Numbered from the stretch's first letter, positions 27,598-37,051 are shown. The stretch: 64,000 nt of DNA from Geobacter sp. AOG2 (GCF_019972295.1 NZ_BLJA01000001.1:962049-1026048); one strand, 5' to 3'. A program made the numbers and translations. The notes: generated from the letters alone by a model not told the origin.

Positions 27598-29214
27598 ATG
27601 ACCGATATCCTGAAAAACAGATATGTGCCGCTCGTTGCGCTGGCGGTCTTCCTGGGCGTTTTTTTCTTCATGGCCACGGCGCAGCTCGATATGCCGGGGC
27701 TCTACTATGACGAGTGCATTTTTGTCAATGCCGCCACCGGAGGCACCAGCGGCACCTTCATCCATAAAGTCGTCCTTGGCGTCCCGGTGATGATCATGGG
27801 GTACATCGGCGCTTTAAAGTCCTTCTTCTACTATCCGGTATTCCACTATTTCGGGGTTTCGCCGCAGACCATCCGCCTCCCCGTCATCATGCTTTCCTCG
27901 GCGACGATCGTCTTCTGCTTCCTCTTGGGAAAACGTCTCTTCGGCGGGCTTGGGGCGCTTCTGCTGGCAGGGCTGGTCGCGACGGACCCCGCCTTCATCT
28001 ACAACGTCAGGCTCGATTTCGGCCCGGTCGCCCTCATGCTCCTGTTCAAGATGGCGGCACTCTACTTTTTTTTCGAATTCCTGGCGACACGCCGCACCCT
28101 GTTTGCCGGTCTCCTGGTCCTTGCCCTGCTACTAGGCTTCTACGACAAGCTGAACTTCATCTGGTTCACAAGCGCTTTTCTCGTAGCGGCGGGCTTGTTG
28201 TACGGCAAGGAACTGCTCGCCGCTTTCCCCGGCAACCGTAAGGCCCACGTTGCCCTGCTGGCCCTGTTCCTGGCATGCATGACCTTCGGGGTCTTCGCCC
28301 TGGTCGTCCCGACCCTCTCCACCCCAAGCGGGATACCGCCCCAAAGCATCGGCTCCAAGATACGGTACGTCGCGAAAATATTCTTATCCACCATGAACGG
28401 CAGTTGGCCTTTCACGGCAGTCCTGGACCGCGCTGAAATCCCGCGCACCTTTGCGAATTTTCTCGTTTTCCCCGTCGCGGCCGCATTGCTCGCCTCCCTA
28501 TGGTCCGGGTTCGGCCCGTCCGCGCGGGGGGAGAACAGGGCCGAAGACAAGGCCATGTGGTTCTTTGCCCTTGTGTTCGCCATCATTTTTGCCGAAATAG
28601 TCATTACGAAACAGGGGGGCGGACCTCACCACGTGATGATGCTCTACCCGCTTCACTACCTCGTCCTTTTTGCCGGGGTGCGCCCGCTGCGGCGGCTCTT
28701 GCCCGCAAGATACCTTGCCCTTGGCGGTATGGGATGCCTGTTGGCGTATCTGGCGGGGGTTGGGGCCCAACTCTATGCCGATACCGAATATAGTGCCGCA
28801 TTCCGTGAAAAGAGGCATTTTACCGCTGCATGGGACCCGGCGATTTACCGGCTTTCGGATTTGCTGGAACAGGCCGGGCCCGATCTCGTGGTCTGCGCCG
28901 ACTGGGGGGTGCAGACCCAGCTATTCTCCCTGGCGCCTCCGGCGGGCAGGGGCAAATACGTGGAAGGATCGGGCATCCTGAAGAGGGTGGACCCGGATGA
29001 CCCGTCAGGCGCCGAGTTTCTTTATCAGAGGATGTTCAAAGGGGTAAACACCTGCGTGGTGCTGTTGGGCAAGGATGCCGGCATGGACCGGGCGGGTGGG
29101 CGAAACTTCGAAAAATTGTACCGGAACAGGTTACCGTCGGCAGCGTTCCACGAGAAAGTCGTCTCTGCCGACGGAAAAGAACTGTACGAGGTCTATGGCC
29201 TGTCCGGGCATTGA
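27598..29214 (+). CDS. GT39-like membrane glycosyltransferase (ArnT/PMT type)
   Basis: A 538-residue protein with about ten transmembrane segments spread over residues 8-400 and a soluble C-terminal domain of about 140 residues. The first periplasmic loop has DMPGLYYDECIFVN; an Asp/Glu in this place is the catalytic hallmark of polyprenyl-phosphate-sugar-dependent glycosyltransferases of the GT-C fold. ATP-independent transfer from an undecaprenyl-phosphate sugar on the periplasmic face is expected. The next gene is a GT2 enzyme of the type that makes such lipid-linked donors. ATG 27598 follows GAGGGG closely; GTG codons upstream are possible. Confidence 0.8.
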   Translation: MTDILKNRYVPLVALAVFLGVFFFMATAQLDMPGLYYDECIFVNAATGGTSGTFIHKVVLGVPVMIMGYIGALKSFFYYPVFHYFGVSPQTIRLPVIMLSSATIVFCFLLGKRLFGGLGALLLAGLVATDPAFIYNVRLDFGPVALMLLFKMAALYFFFEFLATRRTLFAGLLVLALLLGFYDKLNFIWFTSAFLVAAGLLYGKELLAAFPGNRKAHVALLALFLACMTFGVFALVVPTLSTPSGIPPQSIGSKIRYVAKIFLSTMNGSWPFTAVLDRAEIPRTFANFLVFPVAAALLASLWSGFGPSARGENRAEDKAMWFFALVFAIIFAEIVITKQGGGPHHVMMLYPLHYLVLFAGVRPLRRLLPARYLALGGMGCLLAYLAGVGAQLYADTEYSAAFREKRHFTAAWDPAIYRLSDLLEQAGPDLVVCADWGVQTQLFSLAPPAGRGKYVEGSGILKRVDPDDPSGAEFLYQRMFKGVNTCVVLLGKDAGMDRAGGRNFEKLYRNRLPSAAFHEKVVSADGKELYEVYGLSGH

Positions 29215-29252
29215 TTGAAATTTAAAATCAGCACGTATCAGGAGGGTGTTGC

Positions 29253-29942
29253 ATGCTTCTTTCCGTCGTTATCCCTTGTTATAACGAATCCGCCACGATA
29301 AAAGACGTGATCCGGGCCGTATTGCAGTCCCCGATCGACGAAAAAGAGATCATCGTCGTCGATGACTGTTCCACCGACGGGACGGCCGAAATCCTGCGGG
29401 ACGAGATAGCGCCCCTGGTGGCAAAGGTCATCACCCACTCGCGGAATATGGGGAAAGGCGCCGCGCTCCGCACCGGCATTGCCGCTGCAACCGGGGATTT
29501 CGTCATTATCCAGGATGCCGACCTGGAGTACGACCCGCAGGAGTATTCCATGCTCCTGGAACCGCTTCTCGCCAACAAGGCCGATGCCGTGTTCGGTTCG
29601 CGATTCATGGGCAACCGCCCGCACAGGGTCCTGTACTACTGGCACAGCATAGGGAACTGGGTCCTTACTTCGGTCTCCAACATGTTCACCAACCTGAACC
29701 TCACCGACATGGAGACGTGTTACAAGGTCTTTCGCCGGGAACTTATTCAAGCGGTGAACATAGAAGAAAACAGGTTCGGCTTCGAACCGGAAATCACCGC
29801 AAAGATCGCCAAACAAGGCTGTAGAATATACGAAGTCGGCATCTCGTACTACGGGCGGACTTACGAAGAAGGGAAAAAAATCGGATGGAAAGACGGCTTC
29901 CGGGCAATATACTGCATCGTCAAATACAACCTTTTCCGATGA
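29253..29942 (+). CDS. GT2 glycosyltransferase, polyprenyl-phosphate sugar synthase type
   Basis: A 229-residue soluble enzyme of the dolichol-phosphate mannosyltransferase-like group. It begins [16 protein letters not shown], has the donor-binding [12 protein letters not shown], the metal-binding [11 protein letters not shown] and the acceptor motif [22 protein letters not shown] and [15 protein letters not shown] are typical of the undecaprenyl-phosphate-sugar branch. AGGAGG precedes the ATG at good spacing. It probably provides the lipid-linked sugar for the GT39-like protein encoded just upstream. Confidence 0.88.
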   Translation: MLLSVVIPCYNESATIKDVIRAVLQSPIDEKEIIVVDDCSTDGTAEILRDEIAPLVAKVITHSRNMGKGAALRTGIAAATGDFVIIQDADLEYDPQEYSMLLEPLLANKADAVFGSRFMGNRPHRVLYYWHSIGNWVLTSVSNMFTNLNLTDMETCYKVFRRELIQAVNIEENRFGFEPEITAKIAKQGCRIYEVGISYYGRTYEEGKKIGWKDGFRAIYCIVKYNLFR

Positions 29943-29968
29943 AGCCGGGTCGCTGCCGGGCAAAGAAC

Positions 29969-30032
29969 GTTCACGATATGAACATTTTGCTTGCCATTTT
30001 CACCCCCCTTCACTACGGTTCATACTATGAAC
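29969..30032 (+). promoter_or_regulatory. Two operator palindromes around the regulator promoter
   Basis: GTTCA-CGATA-TGAAC at 29969-29983 and GTTCA-TACTA-TGAAC at 30018-30032 have identical half-sites and spacing. Between them lies a weak promoter-like stretch, TTGCCA-N17-TACGGT. The second site covers the start codon at 30027. The pair looks like an autoregulatory repressor target. Confidence 0.65.
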
Positions 30033-30635
30033 GTTAACAACGAAAAATCGCTTGAATCCTACCGCTCCCTCCTGCTCCTCTCCGAAATAACCGGCGAAGA
30101 GCCCCTGTCCCAGCGGGAACTCTCCCGCCGGCTCGGCATCGCCGTGGGGCTGGTCAACTCGTATCTGAAGAACCTGGTCGCCAAGGGGTATGTGCGGGTC
30201 AAGAACTTCCCCAGCAACCGCTACGCCTATCTCCTCACCCCCCAGGGCCTGGCCGAGAAAAGCCGCCTCGCCTACCAGCATTTAAGCTATTTCACCAGCC
30301 TCTATACCGTGGCCCGACAGGACTATCTGGACCTGTTCCGCCGCCTCGAAGCATCCGGCGTGCGGGAGGTGGCCTTCTGCGGGGTGGACGAGGTGGCCGA
30401 GGTGGCCTACCTGTCGCTGCGGGAGACCGGGTTGAAACTGGTGGCGGTCATGGACGACGGTCGCGCCGGCGAGGTGTTCTTCGGGGTTCCGGTTGTGTCA
30501 TTGGCAAACGGCGTGCGGGAACATCGTGGCCCGGTGATTATCTCCTCGCTGAAGCAGAGAGATGGACTTACCCAAGCACTTCGCGGCTTGAGCGTAACGG
30601 CATCCCAGATCTTTATCGCCGGAGTTGCAGAGTAG
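30027..30635 (+). CDS. Winged-helix transcriptional regulator of the polysaccharide locus
   Basis: A 202-residue regulator. Residues about 10-85 form a winged helix-turn-helix of MarR/ArsR-like type (LLLSEITGEEPLSQREL, RRLGIAVGLVNSYLKNLVAKG, then the wing FPSNRYAYLLTP). The C-terminal half, FCGVDEVAEVAYLSLRETG to VAVMDDGRAGEVFFGVPVV, resembles a small nucleotide-binding Rossmann-like domain, possibly sensing a nucleotide sugar. Position within the locus, two palindromes around its own promoter and a decayed paralogue upstream support local control. ATG 30027 gives MNVNNEKS. Confidence 0.8.
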   Translation: MNVNNEKSLESYRSLLLLSEITGEEPLSQRELSRRLGIAVGLVNSYLKNLVAKGYVRVKNFPSNRYAYLLTPQGLAEKSRLAYQHLSYFTSLYTVARQDYLDLFRRLEASGVREVAFCGVDEVAEVAYLSLRETGLKLVAVMDDGRAGEVFFGVPVVSLANGVREHRGPVIISSLKQRDGLTQALRGLSVTASQIFIAGVAE

Positions 30636-30681
30636 ACATTTGGGTTCAGGTATGCCGTTTGTCTGAAAGGAGAGAAGAGGT

Positions 30682-31638
30682 ATGGCTAAAAAAGCACTTA
30701 TCTGCGGCGTGTCCGGTCAGGATGGCGCGTATCTGTCCCTGTTTCTGCTGGGTAAGGGGTATGAGGTCCATGGGACCGCCAGGGACGCCCAGATGTCTTC
30801 CTTCGCGAATCTCGGCAAACTGGGTATTCGCGACCGCATCGCCTTTCACTCCATGGCGCTGAATGATTTTCGGAGCGTTCTCCAGGTGTTGTCGAGCGTT
30901 CGCCCCGACGAGATCTACAATCTGGCAGGGCAGAGTTCGGTCGGGCTTTCTTTTGAACAACCCGTGGAAACGCTGGAAAGCATCAGTGTCGGAACCCTGA
31001 ATCTCCTGGAGGCGATCCGTTTCTTGAAGTGCCCCGCCAGGCTGTATAATGCCGGTTCAAGCGAGTGTTTCGGCAATACGGGGGGAGAGGCCGCGGACGA
31101 GACGACCCCCTTTCGCCCGCGAAGCCCCTATGCCGTAGCCAAGGCGACGGCCTTCTGGGAAATCGCCAACTATAGAGAAGCATACAACCTGTACGCCAGC
31201 ACCGGGATCCTCTTCAATCATGAATCGCCGTTGCGCCCCGAACGGTTCGTTACCCAGAAGATTGTGCGGAGCGCCTGCCGGATTGCGCAAGGGGCCGTTG
31301 AAAAACTGAAGCTCGGCAATATGGACATAGCCAGGGACTGGGGGTGGGCGCCCGAGTATGTCGAGGCCATGTGGCTGATTCTCCAGCAGGAACGCCCCGA
31401 TGATTTCGTGATCGCGACCGGTGAGACCAGCAGGCTGGAGGATTTTGTGGCCGAGGTTTTCAAGGCCGTGGGGCTTGATTGGCGCGACCATGTGGAAAGC
31501 GATGCATCGCTGCTTCGGCCATCCGAAATTATGGTCAGCAGGGCTAACCCGGAAAAATCGGCCAGGACGTTCGGCTGGCGGGCCACCTACAAAATGCGCG
31601 ATGTCGCTCGAATGATGGTGGAAGAGTATTTGCAATAA
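30682..31638 (+). CDS. gmd: GDP-mannose 4,6-dehydratase
   Basis: Short-chain dehydrogenase that makes GDP-4-keto-6-deoxymannose. The 318-residue protein has the NAD(P) site ICGVSGQDGAYLSLFLL, the typical DEIYNLAGQSSVGLSFEQP, the catalytic triad region NAGSSECFG with YAVAK, and GILFNHESPLRPERFVTQKI plus NMDIARDWGWAPEYVEAMW. It is somewhat shorter and more divergent than enterobacterial Gmd (about 370), but the family is clear. AGAGG precedes the ATG. Together with fcl at 26262 it could make GDP-L-fucose, although the two genes are separated by four others. Confidence 0.88.
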   Translation: MAKKALICGVSGQDGAYLSLFLLGKGYEVHGTARDAQMSSFANLGKLGIRDRIAFHSMALNDFRSVLQVLSSVRPDEIYNLAGQSSVGLSFEQPVETLESISVGTLNLLEAIRFLKCPARLYNAGSSECFGNTGGEAADETTPFRPRSPYAVAKATAFWEIANYREAYNLYASTGILFNHESPLRPERFVTQKIVRSACRIAQGAVEKLKLGNMDIARDWGWAPEYVEAMWLILQQERPDDFVIATGETSRLEDFVAEVFKAVGLDWRDHVESDASLLRPSEIMVSRANPEKSARTFGWRATYKMRDVARMMVEEYLQ

Positions 31639-31710
31639 TACTGTGGATGCGTCGCTGGCGTACCGCGTGGCTGGCGCCGTTTGCGCCGCTGGCGGCAATC
31701 AGGATACCGA

Positions 31711-33195
31711 ATGACTGAAGATGCACCCCATAACTCGCAGCAGGATTTTCAGGACCTCAAGAAGAAGTCCCTGAAAGGCATGTCGGCGCTGTTCGTCCGG
31801 CAAGTCCTCGTAAAGGTGATCTTCTTTGTCGGCAACATCATCCTGGCCCGGCTGCTGGCGCCGCAGATATTCGGGATTTACGCCATAGTGCAGTTCGTGG
31901 TGCAGTTTTTCTCCACGTTCGGCGATGTGGGTATCGGCGCGGCGCTGATCCAGAAAAAGGGGGACCTGAGCCGGGAAGAGCTTTCCACCACCTTCTGGCT
32001 GCAGCAAATGCTGGTGGTGTCGGTGGTCGCCGTGGTTGTCCTGGCGGCGCCGCTGGCGTTGAAGGTCTACCCGACCCTGCCGCCGGTCGGGGTCTGGCTG
32101 ATCCGGGCCATGGCGGTCAGCTTCCTGTTTTCATCGCTCAAGACGATCCCCGCCATTCTCATGGAGCGGAATATCGACTTCAATCGGATCGCCTGGGTGG
32201 ATATCACCGAAAACCTGGCATATCAGGGGGTGGCGGTTGTCTGTGCCTACCTGGGGTACGGGGTATGGAGTTTCGTGGCGGCGGCCATCACCAGGGCATT
32301 CCTGGGGGCTGTGCTCATTTATGCGCTGTCGTCGTGGCGGCCGAGTTTTCATTACCGGTTCGAATCGGTCAAGGGTTTGGTGCGGTTTGGCTTGCCGTAT
32401 CAGGGGAACCAGATCCTCAATTTTATCAAGGATTCCGTCACGCCGCTGTTCGTTGGGGTGTATGCAGGGGCCGCTGCGGTAGGGTATCTGAGATGGGCAT
32501 GTAACTTTGCTTTTGTCCCGCTTGTGCTGTCGGAAACGTTTGGACGAGTGGCATTTCCGGCATTCTCAAAGTTGCAGGATGATGCAGCACTTCTTGGGAG
32601 GACGGTAGAAAAGTCAATTCGGATGATGACATTTGTAATGCTGCCGGTGACAGCTATTTTGGTGGCATTGGCTCCCGAGATTACCCATGTTTTTTATACC
32701 GATAAATGGCTCCCCGGCCTCAATGCATTTTACCTGTATTCTTTTACGCCGTTGCTGATGGGGATTGCACTACCAATGTTCAGTGGCATTTTGTGCCTTG
32801 GAAAATCAAATATAATTCTGGCGATGACAGTGGTTTTGGTTGCCATTGAATGGGGGATTGGAGCCCCGCTTGTGCTGAAATTCGGGTTTGTGGGGATTGC
32901 TGTTACACAACCAATTACCTACATTCTTTTTGTGTTGGTCTATAAATGGCTGCTCAGCCGGAATAGTGTTGAAATTCGTGTTATTCCGAATGTAGCTTCG
33001 AATTTATTAGTTACATTAACCATGGTGGCCGTAATTGAATTAATAAAGGGATTGTTCGTGCCAAATTTGATTTTCGTAATATTGGTCTCGGCTGCAAGCG
33101 CAACCCTTTATTGGGGACTTTCGTACATTCTGAACAGACAAAATATGACAGAGGCGATATCATATTTTCGTCAGGTCAAAGGATCAAAATGCTGA
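31711..33195 (+). CDS. Wzx-type oligosaccharide flippase
   Basis: A 494-residue membrane protein with about 12-14 transmembrane helices, of the MOP/polysaccharide synthase family that flips lipid-linked repeat units across the inner membrane. It opens LKKKSLKGMSALFVRQVLVK and continues ILARLLAPQIFGIYAIVQF, GDVGIGAALIQK, as in WzxC/RfbX-like proteins. ATG 31711 has AGGA six bases upstream. From about 32480 the DNA becomes much richer in A and T, so the last half of this gene differs in base use from the first half. The methyltransferase gene that follows overlaps its end by 7 bases. Confidence 0.88.
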   Translation: MTEDAPHNSQQDFQDLKKKSLKGMSALFVRQVLVKVIFFVGNIILARLLAPQIFGIYAIVQFVVQFFSTFGDVGIGAALIQKKGDLSREELSTTFWLQQMLVVSVVAVVVLAAPLALKVYPTLPPVGVWLIRAMAVSFLFSSLKTIPAILMERNIDFNRIAWVDITENLAYQGVAVVCAYLGYGVWSFVAAAITRAFLGAVLIYALSSWRPSFHYRFESVKGLVRFGLPYQGNQILNFIKDSVTPLFVGVYAGAAAVGYLRWACNFAFVPLVLSETFGRVAFPAFSKLQDDAALLGRTVEKSIRMMTFVMLPVTAILVALAPEITHVFYTDKWLPGLNAFYLYSFTPLLMGIALPMFSGILCLGKSNIILAMTVVLVAIEWGIGAPLVLKFGFVGIAVTQPITYILFVLVYKWLLSRNSVEIRVIPNVASNLLVTLTMVAVIELIKGLFVPNLIFVILVSAASATLYWGLSYILNRQNMTEAISYFRQVKGSKC

Positions 33196-33908
33196 AGACG
33201 GCAATAAAAAACTGGTTACTCGTTCGGACTGATCCGGAGCTGCGAGATATCGCCAAGATATTTAAAGAAACGGCTGAACATAAGGGGCCGCGAGACCCCT
33301 TTTCACTTGAATGCGATAAAGTATTCCTCGATAGACTTCAGTTTAATCCGTGCGCCTTAAAGATGGATTTTTGGGAAAAACATTTTGAGTTGGACTCGAT
33401 CACTCACTTTGAGGAAATATCCGGCAGAATTCTTGATTTTGGATGCGGTTCAGGGCATTTGGATGTGCTTTTAGCCCGAAGGGGAATGACTGTTCATGGC
33501 ATCGACCTCAGTCCGATTGGGATAATGATAGCAAACCGTTTGCGTGAGAGAGAACCACATGATGTTAAAAAACTAGTAACATTTTCAGTTGTAGATGTGA
33601 TCTCCCAAAAGCCTGACGGAGAATTATTTGATTCCGCATGGTCGGCCCATGTTTTTGAACATATTGCAGACCCTGCCCCTGTTCTGGCTGGATTACATAA
33701 TTGGGTCAAGCCTGGCGGCCACCTTCTCATCTCGGTTCCACTTGGAACGGCTTATGATGATCCGGGGCATGTTAATCACTTTTTTTCCGCTCACGAGTTG
33801 TCCCAATTTCTTAGCCCACATATAAAAATTAAGAGAATCGAGGAAAATAACGAATTCAATGTAATTAGAGCGCTGTGTGTTTTTGGGGGAAACCATGAGC
33901 AGCCATAA
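33189..33908 (+). CDS. Class I SAM-dependent methyltransferase
   Basis: A 239-residue protein with SAM-binding motif I ILDFGCGSGHLDVLLARRG at about residues 78-96, motif post-I HGIDLSPIG and the motif IV region DSAWSAHVFEHIADP. The N-terminal 70 residues are helical and unassigned. It lies in the AT-rich part of the polysaccharide locus and overlaps genes on both sides. It probably O- or N-methylates a sugar or a chain end (inference); the substrate cannot be read from sequence. Confidence 0.85.
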   Translation: MLKTAIKNWLLVRTDPELRDIAKIFKETAEHKGPRDPFSLECDKVFLDRLQFNPCALKMDFWEKHFELDSITHFEEISGRILDFGCGSGHLDVLLARRGMTVHGIDLSPIGIMIANRLREREPHDVKKLVTFSVVDVISQKPDGELFDSAWSAHVFEHIADPAPVLAGLHNWVKPGGHLLISVPLGTAYDDPGHVNHFFSAHELSQFLSPHIKIKRIEENNEFNVIRALCVFGGNHEQP

Positions 33909-34719
33909 TATATCCGCAGTCCTCCTGGTAAGAAACGAGGAGCCGAACATCCGGCTGTGCCTTGAAGGCCTGAAATGGTGTGATGAAATAGTCGTTGTGG
34001 ATATGGAGAGTGAAGATGATACGGTTGCAATAGCCAGGGAGTTTACGGACAATATTTACTCGCATGAACGAGTTATTGCCTTCGACATTGCAAAGAATTA
34101 TGCCGTTGAAAAGGCGAGCAACGAATGGGTGTTGCTGATTGATGCCGACGAAATGGTCCCGGCATGTTTGGCAGCAGAACTGAGGCTCATTGCCGAAAAA
34201 GATGAGGTAGACGCGGTCTATATAGCATTTAAGAATTTTATCCTGGGAGAATGGAATCGAGCAAAGGCGTGGTGGCCGAATTATCATTGCCGTTTTTTTA
34301 AAAAGCAATCGATGATGATTTCGGAAAGAATTCATGCATACATGTCCGTTTCCAATACTGCGCGTACCTTGTATCTGCCGCCCGAGGAAAAATTCGCGAT
34401 TCATCATTTTGCGTATAGGGATGCTGAACAATTCATTTCCAAGCTCAATAGATATACAACAATTGAGGCTAAACACTTATATGATGATGGGAAGAAGTTT
34501 ACCTACTACCTGTTTTTTAAGTCTACGATAAAGGAATTCATTGATAGATATATTAGATTAGGTGGGTATAAAGACGGATTAAGAGGCTTTTTTGTTTGTA
34601 TTATGATGGTTATGTACCGTGCCGTTGCATGCATAAAGTTGTGGGAGTTGCATGAAAATAAAGATGATATAAAACATAAATATGATAAATTAAAGAATAA
34701 TATCATTGGCGGTTATTGA
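33895..34719 (+). CDS. GT2 glycosyltransferase, WaaE/KdtX-like
   Basis: A 274-residue glycosyltransferase beginning ISAVLLVRNEEPNIRLCLEG, with CDEIVVVDMESEDDTVAIA and the DxD-type LLIDADEMVP. The arrangement matches the lipopolysaccharide core beta-1,4-glucosyltransferase subgroup. ATG 33895 lies after GGGGGA. It belongs to the AT-rich gene block and overlaps the preceding methyltransferase by 14 bases. Confidence 0.85.
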   Translation: MSSHNISAVLLVRNEEPNIRLCLEGLKWCDEIVVVDMESEDDTVAIAREFTDNIYSHERVIAFDIAKNYAVEKASNEWVLLIDADEMVPACLAAELRLIAEKDEVDAVYIAFKNFILGEWNRAKAWWPNYHCRFFKKQSMMISERIHAYMSVSNTARTLYLPPEEKFAIHHFAYRDAEQFISKLNRYTTIEAKHLYDDGKKFTYYLFFKSTIKEFIDRYIRLGGYKDGLRGFFVCIMMVMYRAVACIKLWELHENKDDIKHKYDKLKNNIIGGY

Positions 34720-34732
34720 GGATAATATACAA

Positions 34733-35320
34733 ATGATAACTGACATAATAAGAAAAATTAAGAAACGGCTGATTACTTATTACAATAGGACCATATTTAA
34801 AAAATATGGGGCTAATGTAACCATTCTAAAACCAAGTATGATAACTAATCCAAAATATATTGAAATAGGAAGTAATGTACTCATACGTGAGTATTCAAGA
34901 ATAGAGGCTGTAGATACTTACGGTAATGCAAAATATACCCCCGAACTCAAGATCGGTGACGGTACGCATATCGAACAATTTTTTCATGTAGGTTCGTGTG
35001 AATGTGTTGAAATAGGTAAAAATGTACTTATTGCCGGAAGAGTGTATATATCTGACCACAATCACAATTTTAAAAATATCGAAGAGCCTATTGTCAATCA
35101 GGGTATCGAGGCAGGTGGAAAGGTAGTTATAGGCGATAATTCCTGGCTGGGCGAAGGCTGCGTAATACTGCCGGGGGTTTCTATTGGCAAAGGGGCAGTG
35201 ATAGGCTCGAATGCCGTAGTAACAAAAAGTATCCCGCCATTTTCCGTGGCAGTCGGCATTCCTGCTAAAGTCATACGTCAATATAATAATGAGACCAAAG
35301 CATGGGAACTACTGAAGTGA
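34733..35320 (+). CDS. Left-handed beta-helix acyltransferase (WcaF/LacA type)
   Basis: A 195-residue protein with hexapeptide repeats (such as IEIGSNVLIREYSRIEA, IGKNVLIAGRVYISDHNH, IGDNSWLGEGCVILPGVSIG, GKGAVIGSNAVVTKSIP) ending in the family motif GIPAKVIRQY. These enzymes transfer acetyl or related groups to sugars. DNA here is very AT-rich (16 G or C in 34801-34860). ATG 34733 is chosen; TTG 34706 is an alternative. It overlaps the next gene by 19 bases. Confidence 0.85.
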   Translation: MITDIIRKIKKRLITYYNRTIFKKYGANVTILKPSMITNPKYIEIGSNVLIREYSRIEAVDTYGNAKYTPELKIGDGTHIEQFFHVGSCECVEIGKNVLIAGRVYISDHNHNFKNIEEPIVNQGIEAGGKVVIGDNSWLGEGCVILPGVSIGKGAVIGSNAVVTKSIPPFSVAVGIPAKVIRQYNNETKAWELLK

Positions 35321-36129
35321 CGGGCTCTGCAATCAACTGTTTGTGCGGGAACCAAAGTGCCGATTTCCTGTTTTCCGTACACAAATATACTGTTCATCAA
35401 TGCGTTGCATGCGGTCAGGTCTATATCTCCGGCATTAGTCTCGACAGCAGTTCTTCTGAATACGATGAAAGCGATTATTTTACCGAGCGCAACAATTACC
35501 TGGAAAAATGGGGGGAACTCTCTACTCATTTTCAAGGCATATTGAATAAGATAAAGACATACAAGTCAAACGGTGCTTTTCTTGATGTCGGCTGTAGTGT
35601 GGGGGTGCTTCTCGACGTTGCCCGGCAAAACGGTTTTGAGGTCAAGGGCGTGGAGTTTTCCACATGGGCTTCGGAGTTTGCCAGGCAAAAAGGGTTTGAT
35701 GTCGTGACAGGGGGGTTGATTGAAGCCGCCTATCCTGAGAAGAGCTTTGATGTCATCGTTATGAATCATGTCCTCGAACATATTCCCGACCCGGTTGAAA
35801 TCATGATGGAATTGGGGCGGATATTGAAAGACGACGGGCTGCTGGTTATTGGTGTGCCCAACTTCGGTTCCTATATGGCAAAACTGATGAAGGGGAAATG
35901 GTTTTCGCTCATGCCGGACCAGCATATCTGGCAGTTCACGCGCGAATCTCTCGGCAAGCTGCTCCAGAAGGGCGGTTTTGTGGAGGTATATTTCGAAGCA
36001 AAGGATAATCATGCAATAGTCGGGTGGCGACCGATCAAAATAGTGCAACGGCTCGTGAACAAAATTGCATTATTGACAAACAATGCCGAAGCAATGCTCG
36101 TTTTTGCCCGAAAAACAGGGAATGAATGA
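35302..36129 (+). CDS. Class I SAM-dependent methyltransferase with N-terminal zinc-finger-like region
   Basis: A 275-residue protein. The first 45 residues carry two cysteine pairs (CLCGN and CVACGQVY) resembling a zinc ribbon. SAM motif I is FLDVGCSVGVLLDVARQNG, followed by VKGVEFSTWA and FDVIVMNHVLEHIPDPVE. This arrangement is common among methyltransferases of surface-polysaccharide loci that act on nucleotide sugars or chain ends. The start is the ATG inside the preceding gene; a GTG at 35317 is possible. Confidence 0.85.
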   Translation: MGTTEVTGSAINCLCGNQSADFLFSVHKYTVHQCVACGQVYISGISLDSSSSEYDESDYFTERNNYLEKWGELSTHFQGILNKIKTYKSNGAFLDVGCSVGVLLDVARQNGFEVKGVEFSTWASEFARQKGFDVVTGGLIEAAYPEKSFDVIVMNHVLEHIPDPVEIMMELGRILKDDGLLVIGVPNFGSYMAKLMKGKWFSLMPDQHIWQFTRESLGKLLQKGGFVEVYFEAKDNHAIVGWRPIKIVQRLVNKIALLTNNAEAMLVFARKTGNE

Positions 36130-37018
36130 GCCTTTGGTTTACATAGTTCTCCTCAACTGGAACGGCTGGCGCGACACGTCGGAGTGTGTCGAGTCATGCA
36201 AAAAGCTGACGTACCCCGATTTTCGCATCATCATCGTCGATAACGGCTCCACCGACGGTTCCGAGGCGATCCTGCGGGAACGCTTCCCCGATATGGAAGT
36301 GGTGCAGACTGGTTCGAATCTGGGTTTTGCCGGCGGTAACAATGCGGGTATCCGGCGGGCGCTTGAGCACGGGGCCGATTATGTCTGGCTCCTCAACAAC
36401 GATACGGTGGTTTCCCCCGATACGCTCGCGTCATTGGTGCGCGTTGCGGAGGGCGACGACAGAATCGGCATGGTGGGGAGCAAGATCGTTTATTACGATA
36501 ACCCGGCGCTTTTGTGGTATGCCGGGGCCGTGCTCGACCCGGCGCGCCCCCAGCGTCCCGCACATCGGGGGCTTCGCGAGCACGACCGGGGGCAGTACGA
36601 TACGGCGGGGGAAACCGGGTATGTCACCGGGTGCAGTCTGCTCGCCCGTCGTGCGTTGCTGGAGGCTGTCGGCCTGCTGGACGATGATTTTTTCCTCTAT
36701 TTCGAGGATGTGGATTGGTGTGCGCGGGCAAGACGGGGGGGGTGGCGTCTTATGTATGCCCCTTCCTCCGTGGTGCGGCATAAGGAGTCGATGAGCGCCG
36801 GAGGGGCGGCATCGCCTGCGCTGATGTACTACACGGCGCGGAACCGGCTCTATTTCGTGCGGCGGAATTTTTCCGCAAAACTTGCCCGGGCCCTGTGGTA
36901 CGACCTGTACGAGCATGTGTTGGTGAATATCAAGAAGAGGCGGTTTTCGGCGGCGCGTTCGGCCGCGCGCGGGGTGTGGGATTTTTTTCGCGGCAGGACG
37001 GGCCGTTACCGGGGATAG
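36122..37018 (+). CDS. GT2 glycosyltransferase, rhamnosyltransferase-like
   Basis: A 298-residue enzyme with VYIVLLNWNGWRDTSECVES, IIVDNGSTDGSEAIL, NLGFAGGNNAGIRRA and WLLNNDTVVSPDTL, the signature of the WbbL-type rhamnosyltransferase branch. FFLYFEDVDWCARARRGGW supplies the catalytic-base region ED. ATG 36122 overlaps the preceding stop by 8 bases. Base use returns to the GC-rich chromosomal norm within this gene. Confidence 0.88.
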   Translation: MNEPLVYIVLLNWNGWRDTSECVESCKKLTYPDFRIIIVDNGSTDGSEAILRERFPDMEVVQTGSNLGFAGGNNAGIRRALEHGADYVWLLNNDTVVSPDTLASLVRVAEGDDRIGMVGSKIVYYDNPALLWYAGAVLDPARPQRPAHRGLREHDRGQYDTAGETGYVTGCSLLARRALLEAVGLLDDDFFLYFEDVDWCARARRGGWRLMYAPSSVVRHKESMSAGGAASPALMYYTARNRLYFVRRNFSAKLARALWYDLYEHVLVNIKKRRFSAARSAARGVWDFFRGRTGRYRG

Positions 37019-37051
37019 GGCAAGCATGCCGGGATTGGGTGGGAAAAACGC

